Positions 17,680 through 25,707 of a stretch of DNA of 64,000 nucleotides are shown here, in pieces. The position numbers were made by a program, and so were the translations under genes. The DNA is taken from NCBI RefSeq assembly GCF_026626305.1, contig NZ_JAPNUE010000001.1:930001-994000 (forward strand), given 5' to 3'. Under the pieces are notes generated by a model that saw nothing but the letters and a program-made list of their open reading frames with translations, searched no databases and was not told the DNA's origin. Within the stretch, counting starts at the first letter, position 1; each line of letters opens with the position of its first letter. This DNA is from Frigidibacter sp. RF13. GTDB lineage: Bacteria; Pseudomonadota; Alphaproteobacteria; Rhodobacterales; Rhodobacteraceae.

Positions 17680-18828
17680 ATGTCCGATCTTAGCACCAGA
17701 GCCCCCGTCCCGACCGTCGCCGAGAAAACCCTGCGGGCCGCGAACCTGCGACCCGGCCGCCTGGCGACCGTCGCGCTTCTGGCGGCCCTCGCGCTTGCGC
17801 CGGGGCTTCTGGGCGAGGTCACGCGCGGCTTGATGGTCGATGCGTTCGTCCAGGTCTCGGTCTTCGTCGCAGCGACGCTCCTTCTCTTCTACGGCGCCGA
17901 AAAGCTTTTCGGCTTCGACCTGGGCGAGTCCATGGGTCGCGCGAAAGCGCTGCAGGTGCCGATGGCGGCCTTCCTCGGGGCGACGCCCGGCTGCGGCGGC
18001 GCGGTGGTGGTCGTGGCCGCCTATGCGTCAGGCAAGGTCTCGTTCGGCGCGGTCGTGGCGACATTGACCGCGACGATGGGCGACGCCGCCTTCCTGCTGA
18101 TCGCCACGCGGCCCGATGCCGCGCTTGTCCTACTGCCCCTGCAGTTCGCGGTCGGGATCCTGACCGGCTGGCTCATCGACAGGTTCGTCACCGTCGACTA
18201 CCGCCCGACCGGCGGCGCCTGCGAGATCGCACCGCGCATCGGCCAACCGCGCGCCCGCGACTGGGCCTATCTGGCCTTTGTCCTGCCCGGCCTTGTCGTC
18301 GGCGCCGCGCAGATCGGACAAGTCGAGATCGCCAGTTTCGGCCCGCTGCCAGTCGAATGGATCGCGCTTGCAGGCGTGGCGACCGGCCTTCTGATCTGGG
18401 CCTTCTCGCCGGTCAACGCCATGACCAACCCGGCCGACCGGCCGGTAACGCGCATGGCCGAGGAAACCGCCTTCATCTCGGTCTGGGTGATCGCCGCCTA
18501 TCTGGCCTACGACTATCTCGCTCAGTTCGCGGGACTCGACCTCAAAGCCCTCTTCGCCGCCATAGCGCCGGTGCTGCCACTCGTGGGCGCGGCGATCGGC
18601 TTCATCCCCGGCTGCGGACCGCAGGTTCTGGTGGCAACGCTTTATGTCAACGGCGCGATCCCGTTCGCAGCCCTCGTCGCCAACGCCATCTCGAACGACG
18701 GCGACGCGCTTTTCCCCGCCATCGCGCTTGCCCCCCGCGCGGCGATCATGGCCACGGTCTTTTCCACCATCCCCGCGCTGATCGTCGCCTATGGATTGTA
18801 TTTCTTCGCGCCGGGCTTTCTGAACTGA
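17680..18828 (+). CDS. Putative 10-TM heavy-metal/manganese exporter (ArsP_2-like)
   Basis: Membrane protein of 382 residues with about ten hydrophobic segments and two internally related halves. Each half holds a conserved motif: TPGCGGAVVVVAAYASG at about 105-121 and IPGCGPQVLVATLYVNG at about 309-325. Each motif is followed by a short acidic stretch (TMGDAAF, SNDGDALF). This fits the predicted heavy-metal exporter family listed as putative manganese transporter. The upstream Fur/Mur-like box points to iron or manganese control. The exact metal is an inference. Confidence 0.7.
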   Translation: MSDLSTRAPVPTVAEKTLRAANLRPGRLATVALLAALALAPGLLGEVTRGLMVDAFVQVSVFVAATLLLFYGAEKLFGFDLGESMGRAKALQVPMAAFLGATPGCGGAVVVVAAYASGKVSFGAVVATLTATMGDAAFLLIATRPDAALVLLPLQFAVGILTGWLIDRFVTVDYRPTGGACEIAPRIGQPRARDWAYLAFVLPGLVVGAAQIGQVEIASFGPLPVEWIALAGVATGLLIWAFSPVNAMTNPADRPVTRMAEETAFISVWVIAAYLAYDYLAQFAGLDLKALFAAIAPVLPLVGAAIGFIPGCGPQVLVATLYVNGAIPFAALVANAISNDGDALFPAIALAPRAAIMATVFSTIPALIVAYGLYFFAPGFLN

Positions 18829-18877
18829 GTTGTCACCTCCCGTCTCTCGCCTTACCTTCACGGCAAGGAGGACGGCG

Positions 18878-19249
18878 ATGACGGACCAGCCGATCAGCTT
18901 CAAGGACATGTGCCTGCGCTTCGACGTGACCGCGCGCACCTTGCGCTATTACGAATATATCGAACTTCTGGCCCCGATAAAGGAAGGCCGCTCTCGCTTC
19001 TACGGCCCGCGAGAAATCGCGCGGATGAAGCTCATCCTGCGCGGCCGCCGCTTCGGCTTCAGTCTTGAAGAGATTCGCCAGTGGCTTCTCCTCTACAACC
19101 AAAAGGGCACCCGAGAGCAGAATCTCGTCTGGGTCGAGCTTGCCGATCGGCAGCTGAAGGAACTGGAGAAGCAACGGGCCGAATTGGACGGGACCATCGC
19201 CGACCTGCGCGCCTTGAGAGATTCGAGCGCCGCGAATCTGGATGACTGA
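18878..19249 (+). CDS. MerR-family transcriptional regulator
   Basis: Protein of 123 residues: a winged helix-turn-helix (MCLRFDVTARTLRYYEYIEL, then FYGPREIARMKLI) and a C-terminal dimerisation coiled coil (DRQLKELEKQRAELDG). No metal-binding cysteines follow, so it belongs with the ligand- or CoA-related MerR proteins. AAGGAGG sits seven bases before ATG 18878. It is about 36% similar by eye to the second MerR protein at 19455, and both precede a beta-oxidation cluster, which they probably control. Confidence 0.85.
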   Translation: MTDQPISFKDMCLRFDVTARTLRYYEYIELLAPIKEGRSRFYGPREIARMKLILRGRRFGFSLEEIRQWLLLYNQKGTREQNLVWVELADRQLKELEKQRAELDGTIADLRALRDSSAANLDD

Positions 19250-19285
19250 CATCTTCCGCCGGGTCACCTGAGGCCCGGAAAATGC

Positions 19286-19343
19286 TTGACGCTAGGTCAA
19301 AAAATTTCCTCTGAAACGATCCTTTCGCAATGACGTTTCGTCA
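19286..19343. promoter_or_regulatory. Palindromic operator candidates between two merR genes
   Basis: TTGAC-GCTAG-GTCAA at 19286-19300 and TGACG-TTT-CGTCA at 19331-19343 are both perfect inverted repeats. GACGTC follows at 19359-19364. The region (19250-19454) is AT-rich and holds the promoter of the second merR gene. MerR regulators of acyl-CoA metabolism bind TTGAC-type palindromes, so autoregulation is plausible. Confidence 0.45.
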
Positions 19344-19454
19344 GAAAAATTCTTACGCGACGTCACGGTTACCTTAACGTCATCTTGGCTTGTACCATCC
19401 ATATCCAATCGTCATCTGCTGTCTCTCTCTGAAACAGTCGAAAGGATATGAGAC

Positions 19455-19844
19455 GTGAGTGAAGAGTTGATGGGCATCCGTGCCATGTGCGAGGCATTCG
19501 ACGTCACGCCGCGCACGCTGCGCTTCTATGAGCAGAAAGAACTGTTGTTCCCGCTGCGCGAGGGCCAGAAACGGCTTTATAACCGGCGCGACCGCGCCCG
19601 GCTGAAACTGATCCTGCGTGGCAAGAAATATGGCGTGAGCCTCGAAGAAATTCGCCAGATCGTCGACCTCTACGACCATGATGGCGAGGGGCTGCAGATC
19701 ACCAAAGCGATCGAGACCGCCCGCCGCCGCCTGGCGGAAATGATGGAGCAGCGCGCCGCGCTCGACGCCGTCATCAATGAACTGGCCGGCCATATCGCCG
19801 ATGCCGAAAAGACCCTGGACCGGGTGGAAACCCAAGCCGCCTGA
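19455..19844 (+). CDS. MerR-family transcriptional regulator of the beta-oxidation cluster
   Basis: Protein of 129 residues with a MerR-type DNA-binding domain ([49 protein letters not shown]) and a helical tail. It starts with GTG at 19455, because an ATG seven bases upstream is immediately closed by a stop; AAAGGA is 11 bases before. It lies 34 bases before the acyl-CoA dehydrogenase gene and is probably in the same transcript. Like its neighbour it lacks metal-ligand cysteines. Confidence 0.85.
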   Translation: MSEELMGIRAMCEAFDVTPRTLRFYEQKELLFPLREGQKRLYNRRDRARLKLILRGKKYGVSLEEIRQIVDLYDHDGEGLQITKAIETARRRLAEMMEQRAALDAVINELAGHIADAEKTLDRVETQAA

Positions 19845-19878
19845 TCCCGCGACCAGACCGAAGATCCCGGAGGACCGA

Positions 19879-21657
19879 ATGACCCAATACAACGCCCCCA
19901 CCCGCGACATGCAATTCCTGCTGCACGATGTGCTGGAGGTGACCAAGTCGGGCGTTCCGGGTCACGAGGAACTGGAGCCGGACTTCACCGGCGCCGTTCT
20001 GGAAGAGGCGGGCAAGATCGCCCGCGACGTCCTCCACCCGCTGAACGCCTCGGGCGATCAGGAAGGCTGCCGTCTGGAAAACGGCGTGGTCTACACGCCG
20101 AAGGGCTACAAGCAAGCTTTCCAGGCGATGAAAGAGGGCGGCTGGACCGCCCTTGATTGCGACCCCGCCTACGGCGGTCAGGGCATGGCTTACGTGCTCG
20201 CGACCGCCGTTGGCGAGATTTTCGTTTCCGCCAATATGGCCTTCAACATGTATCAGGGCCTGACGCATGGCGCCTATTCGGCGATCCATGCCCACGGGAC
20301 CGAGGATCAAAAGGCCACCTACCTGCCGAAGATGGTCACCTGCGACTGGACCGGCACGATGAACCTGACCGAGCCGCACTGCGGCACAGACCTTGGTCAG
20401 CTTCGCACCAAGGCCGAACCGCAGGCGGACGGCAGCTACAAGATCACCGGCCAGAAGATCTTCATCTCGGCGGGCGATCACGACATGTCCGACAACGTCA
20501 TCCACCTCGTGCTGGCGAAAGCCCCGGGAGGCGGCGAGGGGACGAAGGGCATCTCGCTCTTCATCGTGCCGAAATTCATGGTGAATGCGGATGGCTCGCT
20601 CGGGCCCCGCAACGCCGTCTCGGTCGGCAAGATCGAGGAAAAGATGGGCATCCACGGCAATGCGACCTGTGTGATGAACTATGACGGCGCGACCGGCTTT
20701 CTGCTGGGCGAGCTCCACAAGGGCATGCGCGCGATGTTCACCATGATGAACGAGGCGCGTCTGGGTGTGGGCCTGCAAGGCTATGCGGTCGCCGAGGCCG
20801 CCTATCAGAACGCGCTCGCCTATGCGAAGGACCGCCTGCAGGGCCGCGACGTGACCGGCGTCAAGAACCCGACCGGCCCGGCCGACCCGCTGATCGTCCA
20901 TCCCGACATCCGCCGCGCGCTGATGGACCAGAAAAGCTTCGTCGAGGGCGCCCGTGCCTTCACCCTCTGGGGTGCCACGCTGATCGATCGCGCCCACCGC
21001 GAAAAGGACGCAGCCGCCGAAGGGCTGATCTCGCTTCTCACCCCGGTCATCAAGGGTTTCCAGACCGACAAGGGCTTCGACAGCGCCGTGCAGGCCCAGC
21101 AGATCTGGGGCGGCCATGGCTATATCGAGGAACAGGGCATGTCGCAGTTCGTCCGCGACGCCCGTATCGCGATGATCTACGAAGGCGCCAACGGCGTGCA
21201 GGCGCTTGATCTCGTCGGCCGCAAGCTGGCCGACGGCGGCGGCAAGCATGTGATGGCCTTCTTCGAACTGGTGAAGGGCTTCATCAAGGAAAACGAGGGG
21301 GATGCCGAACTGAAAGCGCAGTTCCTCGACCCGCTGAAAGCCGCCTCGAAAGACCTGCAGACCGCCGCGATGTTCTTCATGTCAGAGGCGACGAAGAACC
21401 CCAATGCCGCGCTCGCCGGTTCCTACGATTTCATGCATCTCTTCGGCCATGTCTGTTTCGGCTATATGTGGGCCCGCCAGGCCAAGGCCGCCCGCGCAGC
21501 GCTTGCCGCCGGAACCGGCGACACGGCCTTCTACGAGACCAAGCTTGCCACCGGCCGCTACTATATGGCCCGCCAGCTGCCCGCGACGATGATGCATCTC
21601 GCCCGCATCCAGTCGGGCGCCGACCCAGTCATGACGCTCGCCGCCGAGGCGTTCTGA
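19879..21657 (+). CDS. Acyl-CoA dehydrogenase with C-terminal extension (FadE/DmdC-like)
   Basis: FAD enzyme of 592 residues, larger than the 380-residue classical type. It has the usual N-terminal, middle and C-terminal ACAD domains: [13 protein letters not shown] in the flavin loop, [20 protein letters not shown], and [13 protein letters not shown] with the likely catalytic Glu. An extra C-terminal domain of about 130 residues follows. This architecture is shared by long-chain dehydrogenases and by DmdC (methylmercaptopropionyl-CoA dehydrogenase), and sequence reading alone cannot decide. AGGAGGACCGA gives a good ribosome site. Confidence 0.9.
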   Translation: MTQYNAPTRDMQFLLHDVLEVTKSGVPGHEELEPDFTGAVLEEAGKIARDVLHPLNASGDQEGCRLENGVVYTPKGYKQAFQAMKEGGWTALDCDPAYGGQGMAYVLATAVGEIFVSANMAFNMYQGLTHGAYSAIHAHGTEDQKATYLPKMVTCDWTGTMNLTEPHCGTDLGQLRTKAEPQADGSYKITGQKIFISAGDHDMSDNVIHLVLAKAPGGGEGTKGISLFIVPKFMVNADGSLGPRNAVSVGKIEEKMGIHGNATCVMNYDGATGFLLGELHKGMRAMFTMMNEARLGVGLQGYAVAEAAYQNALAYAKDRLQGRDVTGVKNPTGPADPLIVHPDIRRALMDQKSFVEGARAFTLWGATLIDRAHREKDAAAEGLISLLTPVIKGFQTDKGFDSAVQAQQIWGGHGYIEEQGMSQFVRDARIAMIYEGANGVQALDLVGRKLADGGGKHVMAFFELVKGFIKENEGDAELKAQFLDPLKAASKDLQTAAMFFMSEATKNPNAALAGSYDFMHLFGHVCFGYMWARQAKAARAALAAGTGDTAFYETKLATGRYYMARQLPATMMHLARIQSGADPVMTLAAEAF

Positions 21658-21668
21658 ACAGGCTTTTC

Positions 21669-21705
21669 TGGGGCGGCGATCTACGCGATCGGAGGCGCTG
21701 CCCCA
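21669..21705 (+). terminator. Possible terminator after the acyl-CoA dehydrogenase
   Basis: TGGGGC-GGCG (21669-21678) can pair with CGC-T-GCCCCA (21696-21705) across a 17-base loop. There is no T-tract. Confidence 0.3.
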
Positions 21706-21832
21706 ACCCCCGCACCAACGCCTTCATACCGCCCGCATCTGAAGGGAAATACGATCTTAAACCGCACTGCATTCCAGACAGACCTGTCATATAAGTCTTC
21801 TTGCTTATTTGTGGGATAGGACGAGGCGGGTC

Positions 21833-22510
21833 ATGAAGATCGTTGTGCTTCCTGGCCTCGATGGCACCGGTCGTCTTGTCCAGAGCTTCGCCGATTACCT
21901 GCGGGCCGATCATGCCGTCGAGATTTTCTCCTACCCGGTCGACCTGGCGTCCTACGCCGAAATCGACGAATGGTTGGCGCCCCGCCTGCCGGAAGGTCCC
22001 TATCTGATCGTGGCGGAGTCCTTTTCCGGGCCGCTCGCGATCAAAATCGCCGCTCGTCGCCCCGCTGGACTCAGGGCGGTCGCCTTTGTCGCTACTTTCG
22101 CGCGCGCACCTGTCAGATTTCCGCCCCGCCTGATCAGAACTTTGAACCTGATCCCCGGATCTCTCCGAGTTCTGTCAAAGGTCGGTCAGACATTCACATT
22201 CGGTCTCAAGCGCTCTTGCGATGACGTCGCCAGCTATCAGGCCGCCCTGCGGCAAGTGCCGCCTGGAACTCTCGTGGAACGCCTCTGCGCCACTGCGAGC
22301 GTCGACGTCCGCAGGGAGCTTTCCAGAATCGCCGCGCCGTGCGCCTACCTGCGTGCGGCTCAGGATCGGCTGGTGCATCGCTCGGTTTCCGAAGACTTCT
22401 TGCCATATTGCGAGCGCGTCATCGCGGTAGATGCCCCACATTTCCTGTTGCTGACTAGGCCGAAGGAAGCGGCAGGACATGTTTCAGATTTTTTGAATGC
22501 GGTTGCTTGA
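21833..22510 (+). CDS. Alpha/beta hydrolase
   Basis: Protein of 225 residues. LPGLDGTGRL (oxyanion strand), ESFSG as the nucleophile elbow, RAAQDRLVH for the acid and VDAPHFLLL for the histidine give a complete triad pattern. The ATG at 21833 follows GAGGCGGGTC. The gene and its flanks (21760-22740) are visibly less GC-rich than the rest of the cluster and use more non-preferred codons. That suggests insertion into a beta-oxidation operon. Substrate unknown. Confidence 0.7.
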   Translation: MKIVVLPGLDGTGRLVQSFADYLRADHAVEIFSYPVDLASYAEIDEWLAPRLPEGPYLIVAESFSGPLAIKIAARRPAGLRAVAFVATFARAPVRFPPRLIRTLNLIPGSLRVLSKVGQTFTFGLKRSCDDVASYQAALRQVPPGTLVERLCATASVDVRRELSRIAAPCAYLRAAQDRLVHRSVSEDFLPYCERVIAVDAPHFLLLTRPKEAAGHVSDFLNAVA

Positions 22511-22745
22511 ACCGCCATGTCTGGCCAAATCTGTTGCAGCCTATTCGTCGGCATTGCTCCGCGCACAATGAATTGCACACAGGACACACCACCGGATATT
22601 GCGACGAGACATCAGTAATTATTGCGGCGCGTTCCAGACCAGTTGCTCCAGCATCGATCCGCGTGAACATTCCCATACCAAGATTTGATGTGCGCCCGCC
22701 CTGCCGCCGCGCCATATATCGGGGGGCAACAACAGGATCCGACCC

Positions 22746-23387
22746 ATGACAGCGAAACTCCACTGCTTCGGCGAAAGCGGCAATGCCTACAAGGCGGCGC
22801 TGACACTTGAACTCTCGGGCTACGACTGGCAGCCCGTCTTCGTCGATTTCTTCAATGGCGCCACCCGCACCGAGGAATTCCGCAAGATCAACGTGATGGG
22901 CGAGGTCCCGGTCTTTCAAGAGGAAGGCACCACTCTCTCCCAGTCCGGTGCGATCATGTACCATGTCGTCAAGCGCACCGGCAGGTTCGGCGGCGCCCCG
23001 GGCGAAGAGGAAGAGGTCCTGCGCTGGATCCTGTGGGACAATCACAAGATGTCGAGCCAGGCGGGCATGACCCGGTTCCTGATGAACTTCCTGCCCGCCG
23101 ACAAGTGCCCCGCAGAGGTCATCGCCTTCATGCAGGGCCGCCTCAAGGCCGCCTATAGCGCGCTCGACAGCCACCTCAAGGGCCGCGACTGGCTGGTGGG
23201 CAAAGGCCCGACAATTGCCGACTTCTCCTGCTGCGCCTATCTCTACTACCCCGAGCCCTTCGGCTTCGACCGCAAGGACTGGCCCCATATCGACGGTTGG
23301 CTCGACCGGATCGCCGCCCTGCCCGGCTGGAAACACCCTTATGACCTGATGCCCGGCAATCCGACCGAGCGAGCGCAGAAAAGCTGA
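22746..23387 (+). CDS. Glutathione S-transferase family protein
   Basis: Protein of 213 residues with an N-terminal thioredoxin-like domain (KLHCFGESGNAYKAALTLEL, then NVMGEVPVFQ and the glutathione gamma-Glu site LSQSGAIMYH). A helical C-terminal domain follows (FLPADKCPAEVIAFM, GPTIADFSCCAYL). It acts on an unknown electrophile. Its place between the acyl-CoA dehydrogenase and the thiolase suggests a link with detoxifying reactive acyl intermediates (inference). The 235 bases before it are AT-rich and hold no gene. Confidence 0.85.
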   Translation: MTAKLHCFGESGNAYKAALTLELSGYDWQPVFVDFFNGATRTEEFRKINVMGEVPVFQEEGTTLSQSGAIMYHVVKRTGRFGGAPGEEEEVLRWILWDNHKMSSQAGMTRFLMNFLPADKCPAEVIAFMQGRLKAAYSALDSHLKGRDWLVGKGPTIADFSCCAYLYYPEPFGFDRKDWPHIDGWLDRIAALPGWKHPYDLMPGNPTERAQKS

Positions 23388-23500
23388 TATTGCGCCGCAG
23401 CGTCACGCGGGACAAAAGCTGACGCGCAGGTAAACTGCCCCGAAAGTTGTCCCCCGCATCATCGCGAATCGCGGTCGGACGCCCAAGGAGAGGACCGACG

Positions 23501-24712
23501 ATGACCGAAGCCTATATTTACGACGCCGCCCGTACCCCCCGCGGCAAGGGCCGCCCCGACGGCGCGTTGCACGAGGTGACGGCGGTCGCCCTTTCGGCCC
23601 GGCTTCTGAACGCGGTGAAGGACCGGAACGGGCTGGAAGGCCACGTCATCGAGGATGTCATCTGGGGCAACGTCACCCAGGTCGCCGAACAGGGCGGCTG
23701 CCTTGCCCGCTCTGCCGTCCTCCTCTCTGACCTCGACGAACGCATCCCCGGCCTTGCCATCAACCGCTTCTGCGCGTCGGGCATGGAAGCCGTAAACATC
23801 GCCGCCAACCAGGTGCGCGGCGGGGCGGGCAATGCCTATATCGCGGGCGGGGTCGAGATGATGGGCCGCGTCGCCATGGGTTCCGATGGCGCCGCGATCG
23901 CCGTCGACCCCTCGCTCGCGATGAAGACCTATTTCGTACCGCAAGGCATTTCCGCCGACATCATCGCCACCGAGTACGGTTTTTCCCGCGATGACGCCGA
24001 CGGGCTGGCCGTCGAAAGCCAGCGCCGCGCGGCGGCAGCCTGGGCCGAAAATCGCTTCGCGAAATCCATCGTCCCGGTCAAAGACCAGAACGGCCTGACC
24101 ATCCTCGACCGCGACGAATATATGCGACCGGGCACCGACATGCAGACGCTCGGCCGCCTCGACGCCTCGTTCAAAGGCATGGGCGAGGTCATGCCGGGTT
24201 TCGACAAGCTCGCGCTGATGAAATACCCCCATCTCGAGCGTATCAACCACATCCACCATGCCGGTAACTCCAGCGGAATCGTCGACGGCGCGGCGGCGGT
24301 GCTGATCGGCAACGCCGAGTTCGGCAAGGCCCACGGCCTGAAGCCCCGCGCGAAGATTCGCGCCACCGCGAAGATCGGCACCGATCCCACCATCATGCTG
24401 ACCGGCCCCGTCCCCGTGACTGAAAAGATCCTGAAGGACTCGGGCATGTCGATCAGCGACATTGACCTCTTCGAGGTCAACGAAGCCTTCGCCTCGGTCG
24501 TCCTGCGCTTCATGCAGGCCTTCGATGTGGATGCCTCGAAGGTCAACGTCAACGGCGGCTCGATCGCCATGGGCCACCCCCTTGGCGCCACCGGCGCGAT
24601 GATCATCGGCACGCTTCTCGACGAGCTGGAGCGCACCGGCAAGGGCACCGGCCTCGCCACCCTCTGCGTGGCGTCCGGCATGGGCGCGGCCACGATCATC
24701 GAGCGGGTCTGA
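23501..24712 (+). CDS. Acetyl-CoA C-acyltransferase (thiolase)
   Basis: Thiolase of 403 residues for the last step of beta-oxidation. The acyl-enzyme Cys is in NRFCASGMEAVN. The second half has NEAFASV, GGSIAMGHPLGATGA with the catalytic His, and CVASGMGAA with the proton-shuttling Cys. It is FadA/AtoB-like; its position next to the hydratase/dehydrogenase supports FadA function. CAAGGAGAGGACCGACG provides the ribosome site for ATG 23501. Confidence 0.93.
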   Translation: MTEAYIYDAARTPRGKGRPDGALHEVTAVALSARLLNAVKDRNGLEGHVIEDVIWGNVTQVAEQGGCLARSAVLLSDLDERIPGLAINRFCASGMEAVNIAANQVRGGAGNAYIAGGVEMMGRVAMGSDGAAIAVDPSLAMKTYFVPQGISADIIATEYGFSRDDADGLAVESQRRAAAAWAENRFAKSIVPVKDQNGLTILDRDEYMRPGTDMQTLGRLDASFKGMGEVMPGFDKLALMKYPHLERINHIHHAGNSSGIVDGAAAVLIGNAEFGKAHGLKPRAKIRATAKIGTDPTIMLTGPVPVTEKILKDSGMSISDIDLFEVNEAFASVVLRFMQAFDVDASKVNVNGGSIAMGHPLGATGAMIIGTLLDELERTGKGTGLATLCVASGMGAATIIERV

Positions 24713-24754
24713 CACTCGGCCCGGCTGCTGAAAAGATGCCTTGAGGAGGCGCGG

Positions 24755-25225
24755 ATGCCCATCATCGACCAGACCATATGCCCGGTCAAAACCGGCTCGA
24801 TCTATCCCGAACCCTATGCATCGATGATGCAGGGCCGCTCCTCGCTCCGCCTGGGCGAGGCGGGCGGGCTCAGCCAATATGGCGTCAACCTCGTGATGCT
24901 CGAACCCGGGGCACTTTCGTCCCTCCGCCACTGGCACCAGAACGAGGATGAATTCGTCATGGTGACCGAAGGCGAATGCACCCTCATCGACGATCAGGGC
25001 GAGCACATCATGCGCCCCGGCGACTGCGCGGCCTTCCCGGCCAATGACGGCAACGGCCACCATTTCGTCAACCGCACCGACAAGCCCGCCAAATTCCTCG
25101 TCGTCGGCACCAAGGCCCCGCGCGAAGTCGCGACCTATTCCGACGTCGACCTCCGCGTCGAGATCGAAGGTGGCAAGGCGCGCTTCACCTACCGCGATGG
25201 CAGCGACTGGACGGGGCCGCGATGA
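24755..25225 (+). CDS. Cupin domain protein
   Basis: Single-cupin protein of 156 residues. Motif 1 is HWHQNEDEFVMVTEGE and motif 2 is PGDCAAFPANDGNGHHFVN, so the metal ligands (two His, Glu, His) are complete. It is about 55-60% similar by eye to the cupin that follows, so the pair arose by tandem duplication. Stop and start overlap by four bases (ATGA). It may store, bind or isomerise a small molecule; nothing in the sequence names the substrate. Confidence 0.8.
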   Translation: MPIIDQTICPVKTGSIYPEPYASMMQGRSSLRLGEAGGLSQYGVNLVMLEPGALSSLRHWHQNEDEFVMVTEGECTLIDDQGEHIMRPGDCAAFPANDGNGHHFVNRTDKPAKFLVVGTKAPREVATYSDVDLRVEIEGGKARFTYRDGSDWTGPR

Positions 25226-25707
25226 TCCTGCGCAAGGGCACCGTCGCCACCGACACCGCGCCATCGAACTATCCCGCGCCCTATGCGCTGCCGGAAGGGC
25301 TGATGCGATGGCTGCCACTCTCCGACGCGGGCGGCCTGTCGCAGTTCGGCGCCGCCGTCGAAACCCTCGACCCCGGCGGCCAGTCGAGCCAGCGCCACTG
25401 GCACGAGGCCGAGGATGAATTCCTCTATGTCCTCGACGGCGAGCTGACGGTGGTCGAAAACGACGGCGACCATATCCTTACCCCCGGCGATGCGGCCTGC
25501 TGGCCTGCGGGCGTCGCCAACGGCCATTGCCTGATCAACCGATCGCAAAGGCCGGCCACTTATCTCATCGTAGGCACAAGGGCGAAGGATGACGCCGCCC
25601 ACTACCCCGACATCAACCTACATTATTCCCGGAAGGATGGGCAGCGCAGCATGTCCCACAAGGACGGCACCCCCTACCCCGGCTGGCCCAAGGAGACCAA
25701 CAGATGA
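25222..25707 (+). CDS. Cupin domain protein (tandem paralogue)
   Basis: Single-cupin protein of 161 residues with motif 1 HWHEAEDEFLYVLDGE and motif 2 PGDAACWPAGVANGHCLIN, all four expected ligands kept. It is paralogous to the preceding gene and overlaps it by four bases at its start and the hydratase/dehydrogenase gene by four bases at its end. Being locked into a beta-oxidation operon by two overlaps argues for a role in acyl-CoA breakdown. The C-terminal tail (HKDGTPYPGWPKE) is unlike its twin. Confidence 0.8.
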   Translation: MILRKGTVATDTAPSNYPAPYALPEGLMRWLPLSDAGGLSQFGAAVETLDPGGQSSQRHWHEAEDEFLYVLDGELTVVENDGDHILTPGDAACWPAGVANGHCLINRSQRPATYLIVGTRAKDDAAHYPDINLHYSRKDGQRSMSHKDGTPYPGWPKETNR

